44,892 nucleotides of DNA from CAYSXY01 sp964435165. Its GTDB lineage: Bacteria; Pseudomonadota; Alphaproteobacteria; Rickettsiales; RI-342. Under the pieces are notes generated by a model that made no database searches, was not told the DNA's origin, and saw nothing but the letters and a program-made list of their open reading frames with translations. The stretch's first letter is position 1; every line of letters starts with the position of its first letter. Of the stretch, positions 16,246-23,874 are shown one piece after another. The stretch is from positions 1 to 44,892 of the forward strand of contig CAYSXY010000014.1 in assembly GCA_964435165.1 (NCBI GenBank). The letters are read 5' to 3'. The translations under genes and the position numbers were made by a program.

Positions 16246-17445
16246 ATGCAGGAGAATATTGTCGCCATGCCGCAACCGGCAGTTCAGCCACGGTCGATCA
16301 CTGTCTTGGGGGTGACCGGTTCGATTGGCACACAAACGGCCAATATTATTCGGCAGCACCAGGAACAATTTGATGTGTCGGTGGTCACAGCGCAGCAAAA
16401 TGCTGATGCGTTGGCTCAGCAAGCCATAAAACTAAAGGCCAAACGCGCCGTCATCGGCGATGACAGACACTATCACCAACTCAAAGCATTGCTGGAAGGA
16501 AGTGGCATTGAAGCCGCTGCCGGAAAGCAAGCCCTGATAGAAGCGGCGCGCCTGCCGGTCGATATGACCGTAATTGGCATTACCGGTTTTGCCGGTTTGC
16601 CTCCTGCCATCGCGGCAGCAGAGGCCGGGCACATGCTGGCTTTGGCGAACAAGGAATGTCTGGTCGCCGCCGGCAATTTGTTTATGCAGCAGGTTTCAGC
16701 GCATGGTGCGCAGCTCATTCCTGTTGATTCCGAGCATAATGCCATCTTTCAGGTCCTGCAGGAGCGCGACCGTTCCTATGTTGACAAGCTGGTGCTCACC
16801 GCGTCCGGTGGGCCATTTCGTGATTGGGAAATTGATGCCATTTCTGAAGCCACGCCTGCGCAGGCGCTTAATCACCCCAATTGGCAAATGGGTGACAAAA
16901 TAACAATCGACTCAGCGACTATGATGAATAAGGGGCTGGAGTTGATTGAAGCGCATTATCTTTTTGATATGCCACCATCACAGCTGGAGGTGGTGGTGCA
17001 TCCGCAATCCATTGTACATAGCCTGGTTGCACTGTGTGATGGTTCCGTGCTTGCACAGCTTGGACTGCCGGATATGCATACGCCCATCGCCTGTGCGCTG
17101 GCCTGGCCGGAAAGACTACCATTGAATCGGCCACGGCTGGATCTGGCCGAGATTGGGCAATTGGACTTCGACGCGCCGGATCAGCAGCGTTTTCCATGCC
17201 TGAGGTTGGCATATGATGCGTTGCAGACTGGTGGCGCATCGCCGCTTATTCTGAACGCGGCGAATGAAGTGGCGGTGGCTGCTTTCTTACAAGAGCGTAT
17301 TCGTTTTGGTGATATTGCCCGGTGCATTGAGGCAACGATGTGCCGCCACAGTGAGTCGCAACCTGATCACCTGGAAGAGATTATTGCCCTTGATCAGGAA
17401 GTGCGCGTAACGGCGGAAGGCATGATTCGTTCGGCAGCGATGTAA
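16246..17445 (+). CDS. dxr: 1-deoxy-D-xylulose 5-phosphate reductoisomerase
   Basis: Second enzyme of the MEP pathway; it converts DXP to MEP with NADPH and supplies isoprenoid units that UppS also uses. The protein has the nucleotide-binding start ITVLGVTGSIGTQTANI, ANKECLVAAG, the metal-site motif VDSEHNAIFQ, LTASGGPFRDW, and SATMMNKGLELIEAHYLF. The frame is open from 16213, inside cdsA, but GGGAGTGA eight bases before the ATG at 16246 gives a 399-residue protein of normal length. In most alphaproteobacteria rseP and bamA follow; here ccmF starts five bases downstream. Confidence 0.97.
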   Translation: MQENIVAMPQPAVQPRSITVLGVTGSIGTQTANIIRQHQEQFDVSVVTAQQNADALAQQAIKLKAKRAVIGDDRHYHQLKALLEGSGIEAAAGKQALIEAARLPVDMTVIGITGFAGLPPAIAAAEAGHMLALANKECLVAAGNLFMQQVSAHGAQLIPVDSEHNAIFQVLQERDRSYVDKLVLTASGGPFRDWEIDAISEATPAQALNHPNWQMGDKITIDSATMMNKGLELIEAHYLFDMPPSQLEVVVHPQSIVHSLVALCDGSVLAQLGLPDMHTPIACALAWPERLPLNRPRLDLAEIGQLDFDAPDQQRFPCLRLAYDALQTGGASPLILNAANEVAVAAFLQERIRFGDIARCIEATMCRHSESQPDHLEEIIALDQEVRVTAEGMIRSAAM

Positions 17446-17450
17446 CGCTT

Positions 17451-19421
17451 ATGCTGCCTGAGCTTGGCCATCTCGCACTGATTCTTACCTGGTGTCTGAC
17501 ATTAGCAATGCCGCTAGTGGCGCTGATTTCCTGGCGAGTACCGGGATTGATCGGAAATACGCGCCTGAGCCAACTATTGAGCCAATCCAGTCTAATGGCG
17601 TTCATCATTGTCGCCCTGGCGTTCGGCATCCTCATGCACGCCTATGTGACGTCCGACTTTTCCGTGTTGAATGTGGCGGTGAATTCGCATGCCAGCAAGC
17701 CATTGATATATCGTATTTCCGGCACATGGGGCAATCATGAAGGGTCTATGCTCCTATGGGCATTGGTGTTGGCCGGGTGCAGTGCTGCCTTTGCCAGGAC
17801 GAAACATTCGTTGAGCCAATCCGTGCGTCAGTATGTCTTATTGTCACAGGCGGTCATTCTCTGCTGCATTGTGAGTTTTATACTCTTCACCTCCAATCCC
17901 TTTGAGCGTGTAGTGCCCGCGCCAAGCGAAGGGCAGGGGCTCAATCCGTTGCTGCAACACCCTGCGCTCGCGCTGCATCCTCCCATGCTATATATCGGCT
18001 ATGTCGGGTTTTCACTTGCTTTCTCCTTTGGCATTGCCGCGTTACTGTCTGGCTCTGCCGGGCGGGAATGGGCCCGGGCACTGCGCTTATGGTCATTGGC
18101 TGCCTGGAGTTTTCTCACGCTGGGCATCGCATTAGGTTCCTGGTGGGCCTATCACGAATTGGGTTGGGGAGGGTATTGGTTCTGGGACCCGGTCGAAAAT
18201 GCCTCTCTCATGCCCTGGCTGGCGGCAACCGCATTGATTCATTCGCTCTTCATCGCCGAAAAGAGTCAGGCCATGACGCGATGGTGTGTGTTTTTAGCAT
18301 TGCTGACCTTCGGTTTGAGTTTAATGGGCACGTTTCTGGTGCGCTCCGGCGTCTTAACATCGGTGCATGCCTTTGCCAATGATCCGGATCGCGGTATGTT
18401 TATTCTCACCTTCACCGTTCTGCTCATGGGGGGCGCGTTCCTGCTCTATGCATTACGAATGCCCACACTGCATGCCAAAGACAGTTTTGCTCCTCTCTCG
18501 CTGGAAAGCGGCTTACTGGTCAATAACCTGCTGCTGTTGGTTCTGTGTGGGACGGTGATGCTGGGAACGCTCTATCCACTTTTGCTGCAGCTGTTGACGG
18601 ATCGGGAAATTGCCGTCGGTCCGCCCTATTTTAGCGCAACCTTTTCACCGCTTTCCGTTTTATTGTTGCTGGTGGTTTCCTTTGCGCCTTATCTCAACTG
18701 GCAACGTGGGTCACTCACACAATTACGGCGCGCATTCACACCGTGGCTAGCGGGGGTGGTCGCCGCCGGTAGCATCGCATGGTGGTATGACAGCCAATTG
18801 CCGGAGGTGGTGCGCTCAATCTGGGCGGTACTATGCATGATGGTAGCTGGTGGCGTGGCAAGTAGCACCATTATGCTGTATCTGCGCCGAGGCCAGCTAT
18901 TGAATGGCCACTGGCAGGAGCGCTGGCAGCGCATACCGGCATCGCTGCATGGGATGGGACTGGCTCATCTGGGCTTGGCGGTGTTGCTTGCCGGATTTGC
19001 CGGGTCGACATTCTGGCGCATGGATGTTGCCCAGCGCATCCAGCCTGGTAATGTGATGAGTCTTGGGCAATGGCAGGTGACACTGAACTCTCTAGACAAT
19101 CTGCAAGGGCCAAATTATGTAGCCGTGCAGGCGGAACTGCTCGTCCATGATAAGCATCAGCACGAGGTCATCCGTCTCTACCCTGAGCAGCGCTTTTATC
19201 CTGTCGAACGCACCGGCACTTCGGAGACGGGGTTATATTCAACGCTTTGGGGCGATTTATATACAGTGATTGGTCAGGATCCGTTGAATAAAGAGCAAAT
19301 CCAACTGCATGTTCGCTATAAACCACTGATACAATGGATATGGCTCGGCTCGGCACTGTTAGTTGTCGGCGGTATGATGAGCGTCTCGAGCCGGTTGATG
19401 CGACGAAGGAGGCATCACTAA
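17451..19421 (+). CDS. ccmF: Cytochrome c heme lyase subunit CcmF
   Basis: Large membrane protein of system I cytochrome c maturation that joins heme to apocytochrome c together with CcmH. The 656 residues are largely hydrophobic, with well over ten membrane segments. Conserved marks: GNHEGSMLLWALVLAG, LLQHPALALHPPMLYIGYVG with conserved histidines, and the WWD heme-handling segment WGGYWFWDPVENASLMPWL near residues 238-257. It starts five bases after dxr and its stop overlaps the ccmG ATG by one base. ccmA, ccmB, ccmC, ccmD and ccmE are not in the window. Confidence 0.97.
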   Translation: MLPELGHLALILTWCLTLAMPLVALISWRVPGLIGNTRLSQLLSQSSLMAFIIVALAFGILMHAYVTSDFSVLNVAVNSHASKPLIYRISGTWGNHEGSMLLWALVLAGCSAAFARTKHSLSQSVRQYVLLSQAVILCCIVSFILFTSNPFERVVPAPSEGQGLNPLLQHPALALHPPMLYIGYVGFSLAFSFGIAALLSGSAGREWARALRLWSLAAWSFLTLGIALGSWWAYHELGWGGYWFWDPVENASLMPWLAATALIHSLFIAEKSQAMTRWCVFLALLTFGLSLMGTFLVRSGVLTSVHAFANDPDRGMFILTFTVLLMGGAFLLYALRMPTLHAKDSFAPLSLESGLLVNNLLLLVLCGTVMLGTLYPLLLQLLTDREIAVGPPYFSATFSPLSVLLLLVVSFAPYLNWQRGSLTQLRRAFTPWLAGVVAAGSIAWWYDSQLPEVVRSIWAVLCMMVAGGVASSTIMLYLRRGQLLNGHWQERWQRIPASLHGMGLAHLGLAVLLAGFAGSTFWRMDVAQRIQPGNVMSLGQWQVTLNSLDNLQGPNYVAVQAELLVHDKHQHEVIRLYPEQRFYPVERTGTSETGLYSTLWGDLYTVIGQDPLNKEQIQLHVRYKPLIQWIWLGSALLVVGGMMSVSSRLMRRRRHH

Positions 19422-19945
19422 TGCGATGGCTGCCATTTATCGTTGTGATCATATTAGCGGCAGCATTTGCCTGGCGTGTCCTAGTGCCGGATCATCCTGC
19501 ATCCATGCCGATGGAGGGCAAGCTACTCCCGGATTTCACACTGCCGCTAATGGAAAAGCCGGATGAAGAACTATCGATTGGTACGGTGAGTGGTCAGCCC
19601 TTTATCCTGCATGTCTTTGCCTCATGGTGCGGTGTCTGCCTTGCAGAATATGGGTGGCTGTCACATCTGCGTGATCAGGGGAAGGTGCCGGTGATCGGCC
19701 TGAATTGGAAAGATACGCCCGAAGGGCGGCATAAATGGCTGTCACAACATGGTTCACCCTATAGTCAGGTGGTGATTGATGATGGAGGTTATGGCATGGA
19801 GCTGGGCATTACCGGTACACCCGAAACCTTTATTATCGATCAGAATGGAGTGATTGTGCTGCAGCATCGAGGCCCGGTGACAACAGATGTCTGGCGCCAG
19901 CGCATCTCACCCATGCTGTCACAACTCACGTCGCAGGAGGAGTGA
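19421..19945 (+). CDS. ccmG: Thiol:disulfide interchange protein CcmG/DsbE
   Basis: Membrane-anchored periplasmic thioredoxin that keeps the apocytochrome CXXCH cysteines reduced. The 174-residue protein has one N-terminal anchor (FIVVIILAAAFAWRVLV), the active site FASWCGVCLAEY (Cys70, Cys73), the acidic-groove segment LNWKDTPEGRHKWL, and the cis-proline loop GTPETFIID. GAAGGAGG lies about eight bases before the ATG at 19421. The open frame runs further upstream inside ccmF but that part has no family match. Its stop is followed immediately by ccmH. Confidence 0.95.
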   Translation: MRWLPFIVVIILAAAFAWRVLVPDHPASMPMEGKLLPDFTLPLMEKPDEELSIGTVSGQPFILHVFASWCGVCLAEYGWLSHLRDQGKVPVIGLNWKDTPEGRHKWLSQHGSPYSQVVIDDGGYGMELGITGTPETFIIDQNGVIVLQHRGPVTTDVWRQRISPMLSQLTSQEE

Positions 19946-20347
19946 TTGCAGCGCTACATGTTGTTGTTCATGACGTATATCGTCTGTAGCCTCAACATTC
20001 CTGCAGCAGTTCAGGCAGAGGGTATGGTGCTGAATCCGGTGCAACAAGCCGAAGCGCAGGCACTCTACCGTGAACTGCGCTGCATGGTCTGCGATGGCGA
20101 GGCTATAGCAGAGTCGCAGGCAACCCTGGCGCAAGATATGCGACTTCAGGTCAATCGATTGCTTCATGAGGGGCGCGAGCCGGAGGAAATACGCACCTAT
20201 TTCGCTGAGCGCTATGGCGAATCAGTCTTGTTGCGCCCTCGAAGCGGCACACATACGGCCCTGCTCTGGGCGGGGCCGCTGATGCTACTGTTCTTCGGCG
20301 GCGTTTTCCTCTGGGCCGTCTTGCGACGCCGGAGCCGCCACAGTTGA
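19946..20347 (+). CDS. ccmH: Cytochrome c maturation protein CcmH
   Basis: Periplasmic, membrane-anchored thiol protein of the heme lyase. The 133 residues include a signal segment (MLLFMTYIVCSLNIPAAVQA), the redox motif LRCMVCDGEAIAES (Cys46, Cys49), EPEEIRTYFAERYGESVLLRP, and a C-terminal membrane helix ending in a basic tail, as in the short CcmH form. The start is a TTG directly after the ccmG stop, with CAGGAGGAG just upstream; an ATG four codons later is the alternative. Its last 63 bases overlap the 3' end of the oppositely oriented ccmI-like gene. Confidence 0.92.
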   Translation: MQRYMLLFMTYIVCSLNIPAAVQAEGMVLNPVQQAEAQALYRELRCMVCDGEAIAESQATLAQDMRLQVNRLLHEGREPEEIRTYFAERYGESVLLRPRSGTHTALLWAGPLMLLFFGGVFLWAVLRRRSRHS

Positions 20348-21145
20348 TTCATCCGAGCTATCGATAGAATCATCATTGGATATCGCTTCATCGGCGTCGG
20401 TCGGCGAGGCATTTTCGACAGAATCACCTGACACATCATCTGGCTGTGCTTCTGGACCCAAATCCGGTGTCATCTCCGGTAGTGGGTCACCCGCCAGATG
20501 CTGCCGGGTCAGATCAATATAATGCTGCGTCATCACAGCAAGCCGCGAGCCTTCTTCCTGGCGTGCAACAATCGCTTCCCACTGTGCCAGCGCCTCATCA
20601 TGCTGGCCGTCCTGCGCCATGGCCAGTGCATCAAAAAATGCCAACTCCTCACTCTCAGCCATGGCCGGTTTGAGTTCCGCCAGCAGCTTACGTGATTGCG
20701 GCGACATACTGCCATTTGCCGACAATATCATCGTCTCCAGCAACACCATACCCATCTCAGGATGCTTGTCCGATAAGCGATAGGCTTCGCCAAATGCATT
20801 CACGGCTTCATAAACGGCCCCTTCCTGACGCAGTTGAATGCCAAGATTAAGCCAGTGCTCCGGGTTATCCGGCGCTTCCTCTACTAAGGCGGCGAGGTGA
20901 GAGACTTGCGGCGAGACAGAACCTGGCTGAGCCGGGTCTGCCTGCTGAATATTCATCAAATGTGGCTCACCCAGACTATAATAGAGCAAGCCTGCACCGT
21001 AGGTAATGCCCAAGACCATCACATAGCCCACAAATCGGCGTATAAGCGACGCACGCTTGCGATTGCGAGCGGGTGTGAAAAAAGTTGGTGTCAGCAAGTA
21101 AATCACAACAATGGCGACAAATGCGCCCAGAAAATAATCGAACAT
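20285..21145 (-). CDS. ccmI: CcmI/CycH-type TPR protein
   Basis: Probable apocytochrome c chaperone of the maturation system. The 286-residue protein has two N-terminal membrane helices (residues about 3-23 and 38-57), as CcmI does, then TPR-like repeats starting LAALVEEAPDNPEHWLNLGIQLRQEG and YEAVNAFGEAYRLSDKHPEM, and an Asp/Glu/Ser-rich tail of about 60 residues. GGAGAGG precedes the ATG. It is on the opposite strand to ccmFGH and its acidic tail is encoded antisense to the CcmH C-terminus. A generic TPR protein is the alternative, but membrane layout and position favour CcmI. Confidence 0.8.
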   Translation of the reverse strand: MFDYFLGAFVAIVVIYLLTPTFFTPARNRKRASLIRRFVGYVMVLGITYGAGLLYYSLGEPHLMNIQQADPAQPGSVSPQVSHLAALVEEAPDNPEHWLNLGIQLRQEGAVYEAVNAFGEAYRLSDKHPEMGMVLLETMILSANGSMSPQSRKLLAELKPAMAESEELAFFDALAMAQDGQHDEALAQWEAIVARQEEGSRLAVMTQHYIDLTRQHLAGDPLPEMTPDLGPEAQPDDVSGDSVENASPTDADEAISNDDSIDSSDESTVAAPASQDGPEENAAEEQ

Positions 21146-21229
21146 ACACAGCCTCTCCCCAGCGCCGATTGACGCGACAGACTATAGACAGATTCCCGGG
21201 AGTGGCAATAAGGGAAGAGAGATGGTTTA

Positions 21230-21388
21230 GCACACCATTCTGACTGAATATTATCTATACGGTCCGCAGGACAGAGCACCACGCCTTAAGGCGTGGGTGA
21301 ATGAGTATCCGGAGTGCGCGAGCAGGACGGCGAACGCATGGCGCTCGTAGCCCCGCAGGGAAAACGACCCGGGTTTACCAGGGGGTAT
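21230..21388 (+). other. Structured non-coding patch with IS200/IS605-like end hairpin
   Basis: The gap between the ccmI-like and OmpA-type genes (both minus strand) has no open frame of use but is rich in hairpins. CCACGCC at 21279-21285 pairs with GGCGTGG at 21290-21296 around TTAA and is followed by GTGAATGAGT, a layout like the right end of IS200/IS605-type elements carrying tnpB. Further on, CGAGC/GCTCG and several C/G-rich runs (CCCGGG, CAGGGGG) could fold as well. A decayed element end or an RNA gene is possible; the assignment rests only on resemblance. Confidence 0.35.
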
Positions 21389-22240
21389 CTACGGCAGAAG
21401 TTGAATAACCACAGATCGATTGCGTGCCTCAGCAATGCTGGCATCATGTGTCACCGGGCGATAAGGTTCAGACTCTTCATCTGATAAAATCGTGATATGA
21501 TTGGCATCAATGCCATGCATACCAAAGCCTTCTTTGACCGCTTCAATCCGGCGTTTGCGTAATTTTCGGTTATAATCGATGCGCCCGGTTTTGTCGGTAA
21601 ATCCCGCCAGGAGTAATTGGGAATAACCTTGCGTCTCATGCAGCTTTTTTGCTGCGGCAATCACGCGATGATCCCGTTCATCCAGTTTGGCATCATTAAT
21701 ACCGAAATAGACAATGAGTTGACGCGGCATTAATTGCGGTTGATTGCGCCGCAATTCCGCCTGTTGACGATACCAGATAATCTCCTGCGCCGTTTGTTGC
21801 GCATAAGAACGGCAGCCTTGTTTAAGCTCTGACGCGGGGCTATGGGCAGCCTCCATTAACCAGCAATCATAATTGACCTGAATATTGGCCATTTCTGCGG
21901 GCATCGTATTGGTATATCCTTGCTGTTGCAGGTTCATCAGTGTCGTGTAGGTTTGCTGTAGCATACCTCGGTCGGATGGATCGATAATAGTGACATCTGT
22001 CGGAGGGGTGGCAACGGGCGTGGTGCCATTGGCTGCCTCCAATGCCTTGTCGCCGTAAAATCGCGCCTGAGACCATTCATTCTGACGCCATTTCACATCG
22101 GAAATCGACAGGTAGGAACGACGCAGCATCTCAAGATAGGGGCTGAGGCGTGCCTCCGGCTCACGAGCCGTCTGAATATTCGGTGTTTGCGAACAGGCAT
22201 TAAGCAGTATGAAAACCGCGAGAAGGAGACAAATGCGCAT
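21389..22240 (-). CDS. OmpA-family peptidoglycan-associated lipoprotein
   Basis: A 283-residue protein with a lipoprotein leader (lipobox ILLNAC, Cys16) and a C-terminal OmpA-like domain: QLIVYFGINDAKLDERDHRVIAAA, LLLAGFTDKTGRIDYNRKLRKRRIEAV, and the closing ARNRSVVIQLLP. That domain normally binds meso-diaminopimelate in the cell wall, so the protein probably tethers the outer membrane. The middle (about 30-165) is helical with WRQNEWSQARFYGDKALEAA near its start, a pattern also found in alphaproteobacterial OmpA-type lipoproteins. AAGGAG precedes the ATG. A stand-alone gene. Confidence 0.88.
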   Translation of the reverse strand: MRICLLLAVFILLNACSQTPNIQTAREPEARLSPYLEMLRRSYLSISDVKWRQNEWSQARFYGDKALEAANGTTPVATPPTDVTIIDPSDRGMLQQTYTTLMNLQQQGYTNTMPAEMANIQVNYDCWLMEAAHSPASELKQGCRSYAQQTAQEIIWYRQQAELRRNQPQLMPRQLIVYFGINDAKLDERDHRVIAAAKKLHETQGYSQLLLAGFTDKTGRIDYNRKLRKRRIEAVKEGFGMHGIDANHITILSDEESEPYRPVTHDASIAEARNRSVVIQLLP

Positions 22241-22360
22241 AGGATCATTCCTGAAAACCTGAAAATTGTGACTATACTGGCGATCAGGCGTTAATTTTTG
22301 CTAAAATCTGCCGCCTCATTTATAAGGTGTCCGAAGAGTCATGATATATAATGAAGATAG

Positions 22361-23209
22361 ATGGAACAGACGACCACCCTTCATGAAACGAATCAGGCAG
22401 CATCAGGCCACATCGCCGTCTGCAGTTTTTATCGCTTCATTGCGCTGGGCTCACTTGAAGCATTAGCGCAGCAATTCCGCCAGAGAATGGAGGAATTTAA
22501 TATTCGCGGCACAATATTACTGGCTGAAGAAGGCATCAATGCTATCATTTCTGGCGAAGAAAAAGCCATGCAGGCTTTTGTGTCAGAAATACGCGCAGAT
22601 ACGCGTCTGAAGGATATGCCGGTGAAATGGCATCAATGCGCCGCGCACCCGTTTCAACGCGCAAAAGTGAGAATCAAACGGAATATTGTCGATATGGCAA
22701 TGGATGTCTCCCCTGCCTGTCGCACCGGCACGCCCGTCGCACCGGAGGCGTGGAATGCATTGCTGGAGGATCCGGACGTCATCGTGATTGATACGCGCAA
22801 TGAGTATGAATATATGCTGGGAACCTTCGATGGTGCGATCAATCCGCACACACATACGTTCAAAGAACTGTCGCAATTTGTGAAAGAATCACTCGATCCG
22901 CTTCATCATCGTAAAGTGGCCATGTTTTGCACAGGCGGAATACGTTGCGAAAAATCGACGGCTTATCTGCTTGAGCAAGGGTTTGATGAGGTATACCAAC
23001 TAGAAGGCGGCATTTTGCACTATTTGGATGTCATACCCAAAGAAGACTCAAAATGGCGCGGCGATTGTTTTGTCTTTGATGAGCGCATTGCCGTGAATCA
23101 TCAACTGACGCCCGTAACGGGCTATTATTTATGTGATGGCTGCGGTCAGCCGGTGCATGGGCGTCATGCGCATCACCATATATGCGTTAATAGGCGTGCA
23201 TCACTTTAA
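22361..23209 (+). CDS. trhO: tRNA uridine hydroxylase, rhodanese family
   Basis: Oxygen-dependent hydroxylation of U34 in certain tRNAs, on the way to (m)cmo5U. The 282-residue protein has the N-terminal acylphosphatase-like part (FNIRGTILLAEEGINAIISG), a rhodanese domain with VIVIDTRNEYEYMLGTFDGA, and the active-site loop MFCTGGIRCEKSTAYLL, followed by GFDEVYQLEGGILHYL. A short C-terminal cysteine group (CDGCGQPV) is also present, as in YceA/TrhO homologues. Several ATGs cluster before the start, and the one at 22361 is the best fit. It is preceded by the divergent OmpA-type gene. Confidence 0.9.
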   Translation: MEQTTTLHETNQAASGHIAVCSFYRFIALGSLEALAQQFRQRMEEFNIRGTILLAEEGINAIISGEEKAMQAFVSEIRADTRLKDMPVKWHQCAAHPFQRAKVRIKRNIVDMAMDVSPACRTGTPVAPEAWNALLEDPDVIVIDTRNEYEYMLGTFDGAINPHTHTFKELSQFVKESLDPLHHRKVAMFCTGGIRCEKSTAYLLEQGFDEVYQLEGGILHYLDVIPKEDSKWRGDCFVFDERIAVNHQLTPVTGYYLCDGCGQPVHGRHAHHHICVNRRASL

Positions 23210-23401
23210 CCTTTGACGGGTAATGAGAACTGGTGTGCTCAGGGGATAAATTTCTGAAATAAAATAATATATATCGTTTCCGCCCATTTCTGATTTTGCA
23301 GGCATTTATCTTGTATTTGATGCATAATTAATCACTGATAAAGCTGTCACATCTAAAATAAAGCATAAGATTGATGTTAATTGCAGCGATTAAGTAGCAC
23401 G

Positions 23402-23866
23402 ATGGCAACAGCCCCTTCTTATTTTGGTAATGAACGTCGTATGACGTTTCGGCTGCTCAGTCATTGGCAGCGTGTGCGCGGCGATAAATCCTACCCACAT
23501 CCGGATGATATACGGCTGGATGATATTCCTGAGCTCAAGGAGTTTTGCTTCATTATCAACACGCGCTCCGAAGACAGTGCCGATTATCGTTTTGACTATT
23601 TTGGGCCACGTTTGTCTGAGATTTTCGATGGTGACTGCATCAATGACACGATCGATGAAGCATTTGGCAGTGATAGCAAGCTTGAAAGCACCATCGGCTT
23701 TTTCAGCAAAGTATTGGAAAAGCAGGAACCACTCTCCGAATCTGAGAGTTTTATTACCGGTAGCCAGCGTATTTTATATCGAAGCCTGATCGTGCCGATT
23801 AGTACCGATGGCCAGCAGATTGATTATTTGCTCGGGACAACCAATTTCAAAATTACGGATCTATAG
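23402..23866 (+). CDS. PAS-domain protein of alphaproteobacterial type
   Basis: A 154-residue protein resembling the single-domain PAS proteins common in alphaproteobacteria. It opens with MTFRLLSHWQRVRGDKSYPH and DDIPELKEFCFIIN, followed by DYRFDYFGPRLSEIFDGD and SLIVPISTDGQQIDYLLGTTNF at the end, a typical sequence of PAS strands. No output domain is present. The frame opens with TTG at 23381, with the first ATG at 23402; neither has a clear ribosome binding site. It faces the receiver-kinase gene tail to tail with an eight-base gap. A sensory role is inferred from the fold only. Confidence 0.75.
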   Translation: MATAPSYFGNERRMTFRLLSHWQRVRGDKSYPHPDDIRLDDIPELKEFCFIINTRSEDSADYRFDYFGPRLSEIFDGDCINDTIDEAFGSDSKLESTIGFFSKVLEKQEPLSESESFITGSQRILYRSLIVPISTDGQQIDYLLGTTNFKITDL

Positions 23867-23874
23867 CGGCCAAT

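Noticed and set aside
19334..19420. Upstream extension of ccmG into ccmF
   Set aside because: No family similarity in the extra residues, while a strong ribosome binding site and membrane anchor support the ATG at 19421.
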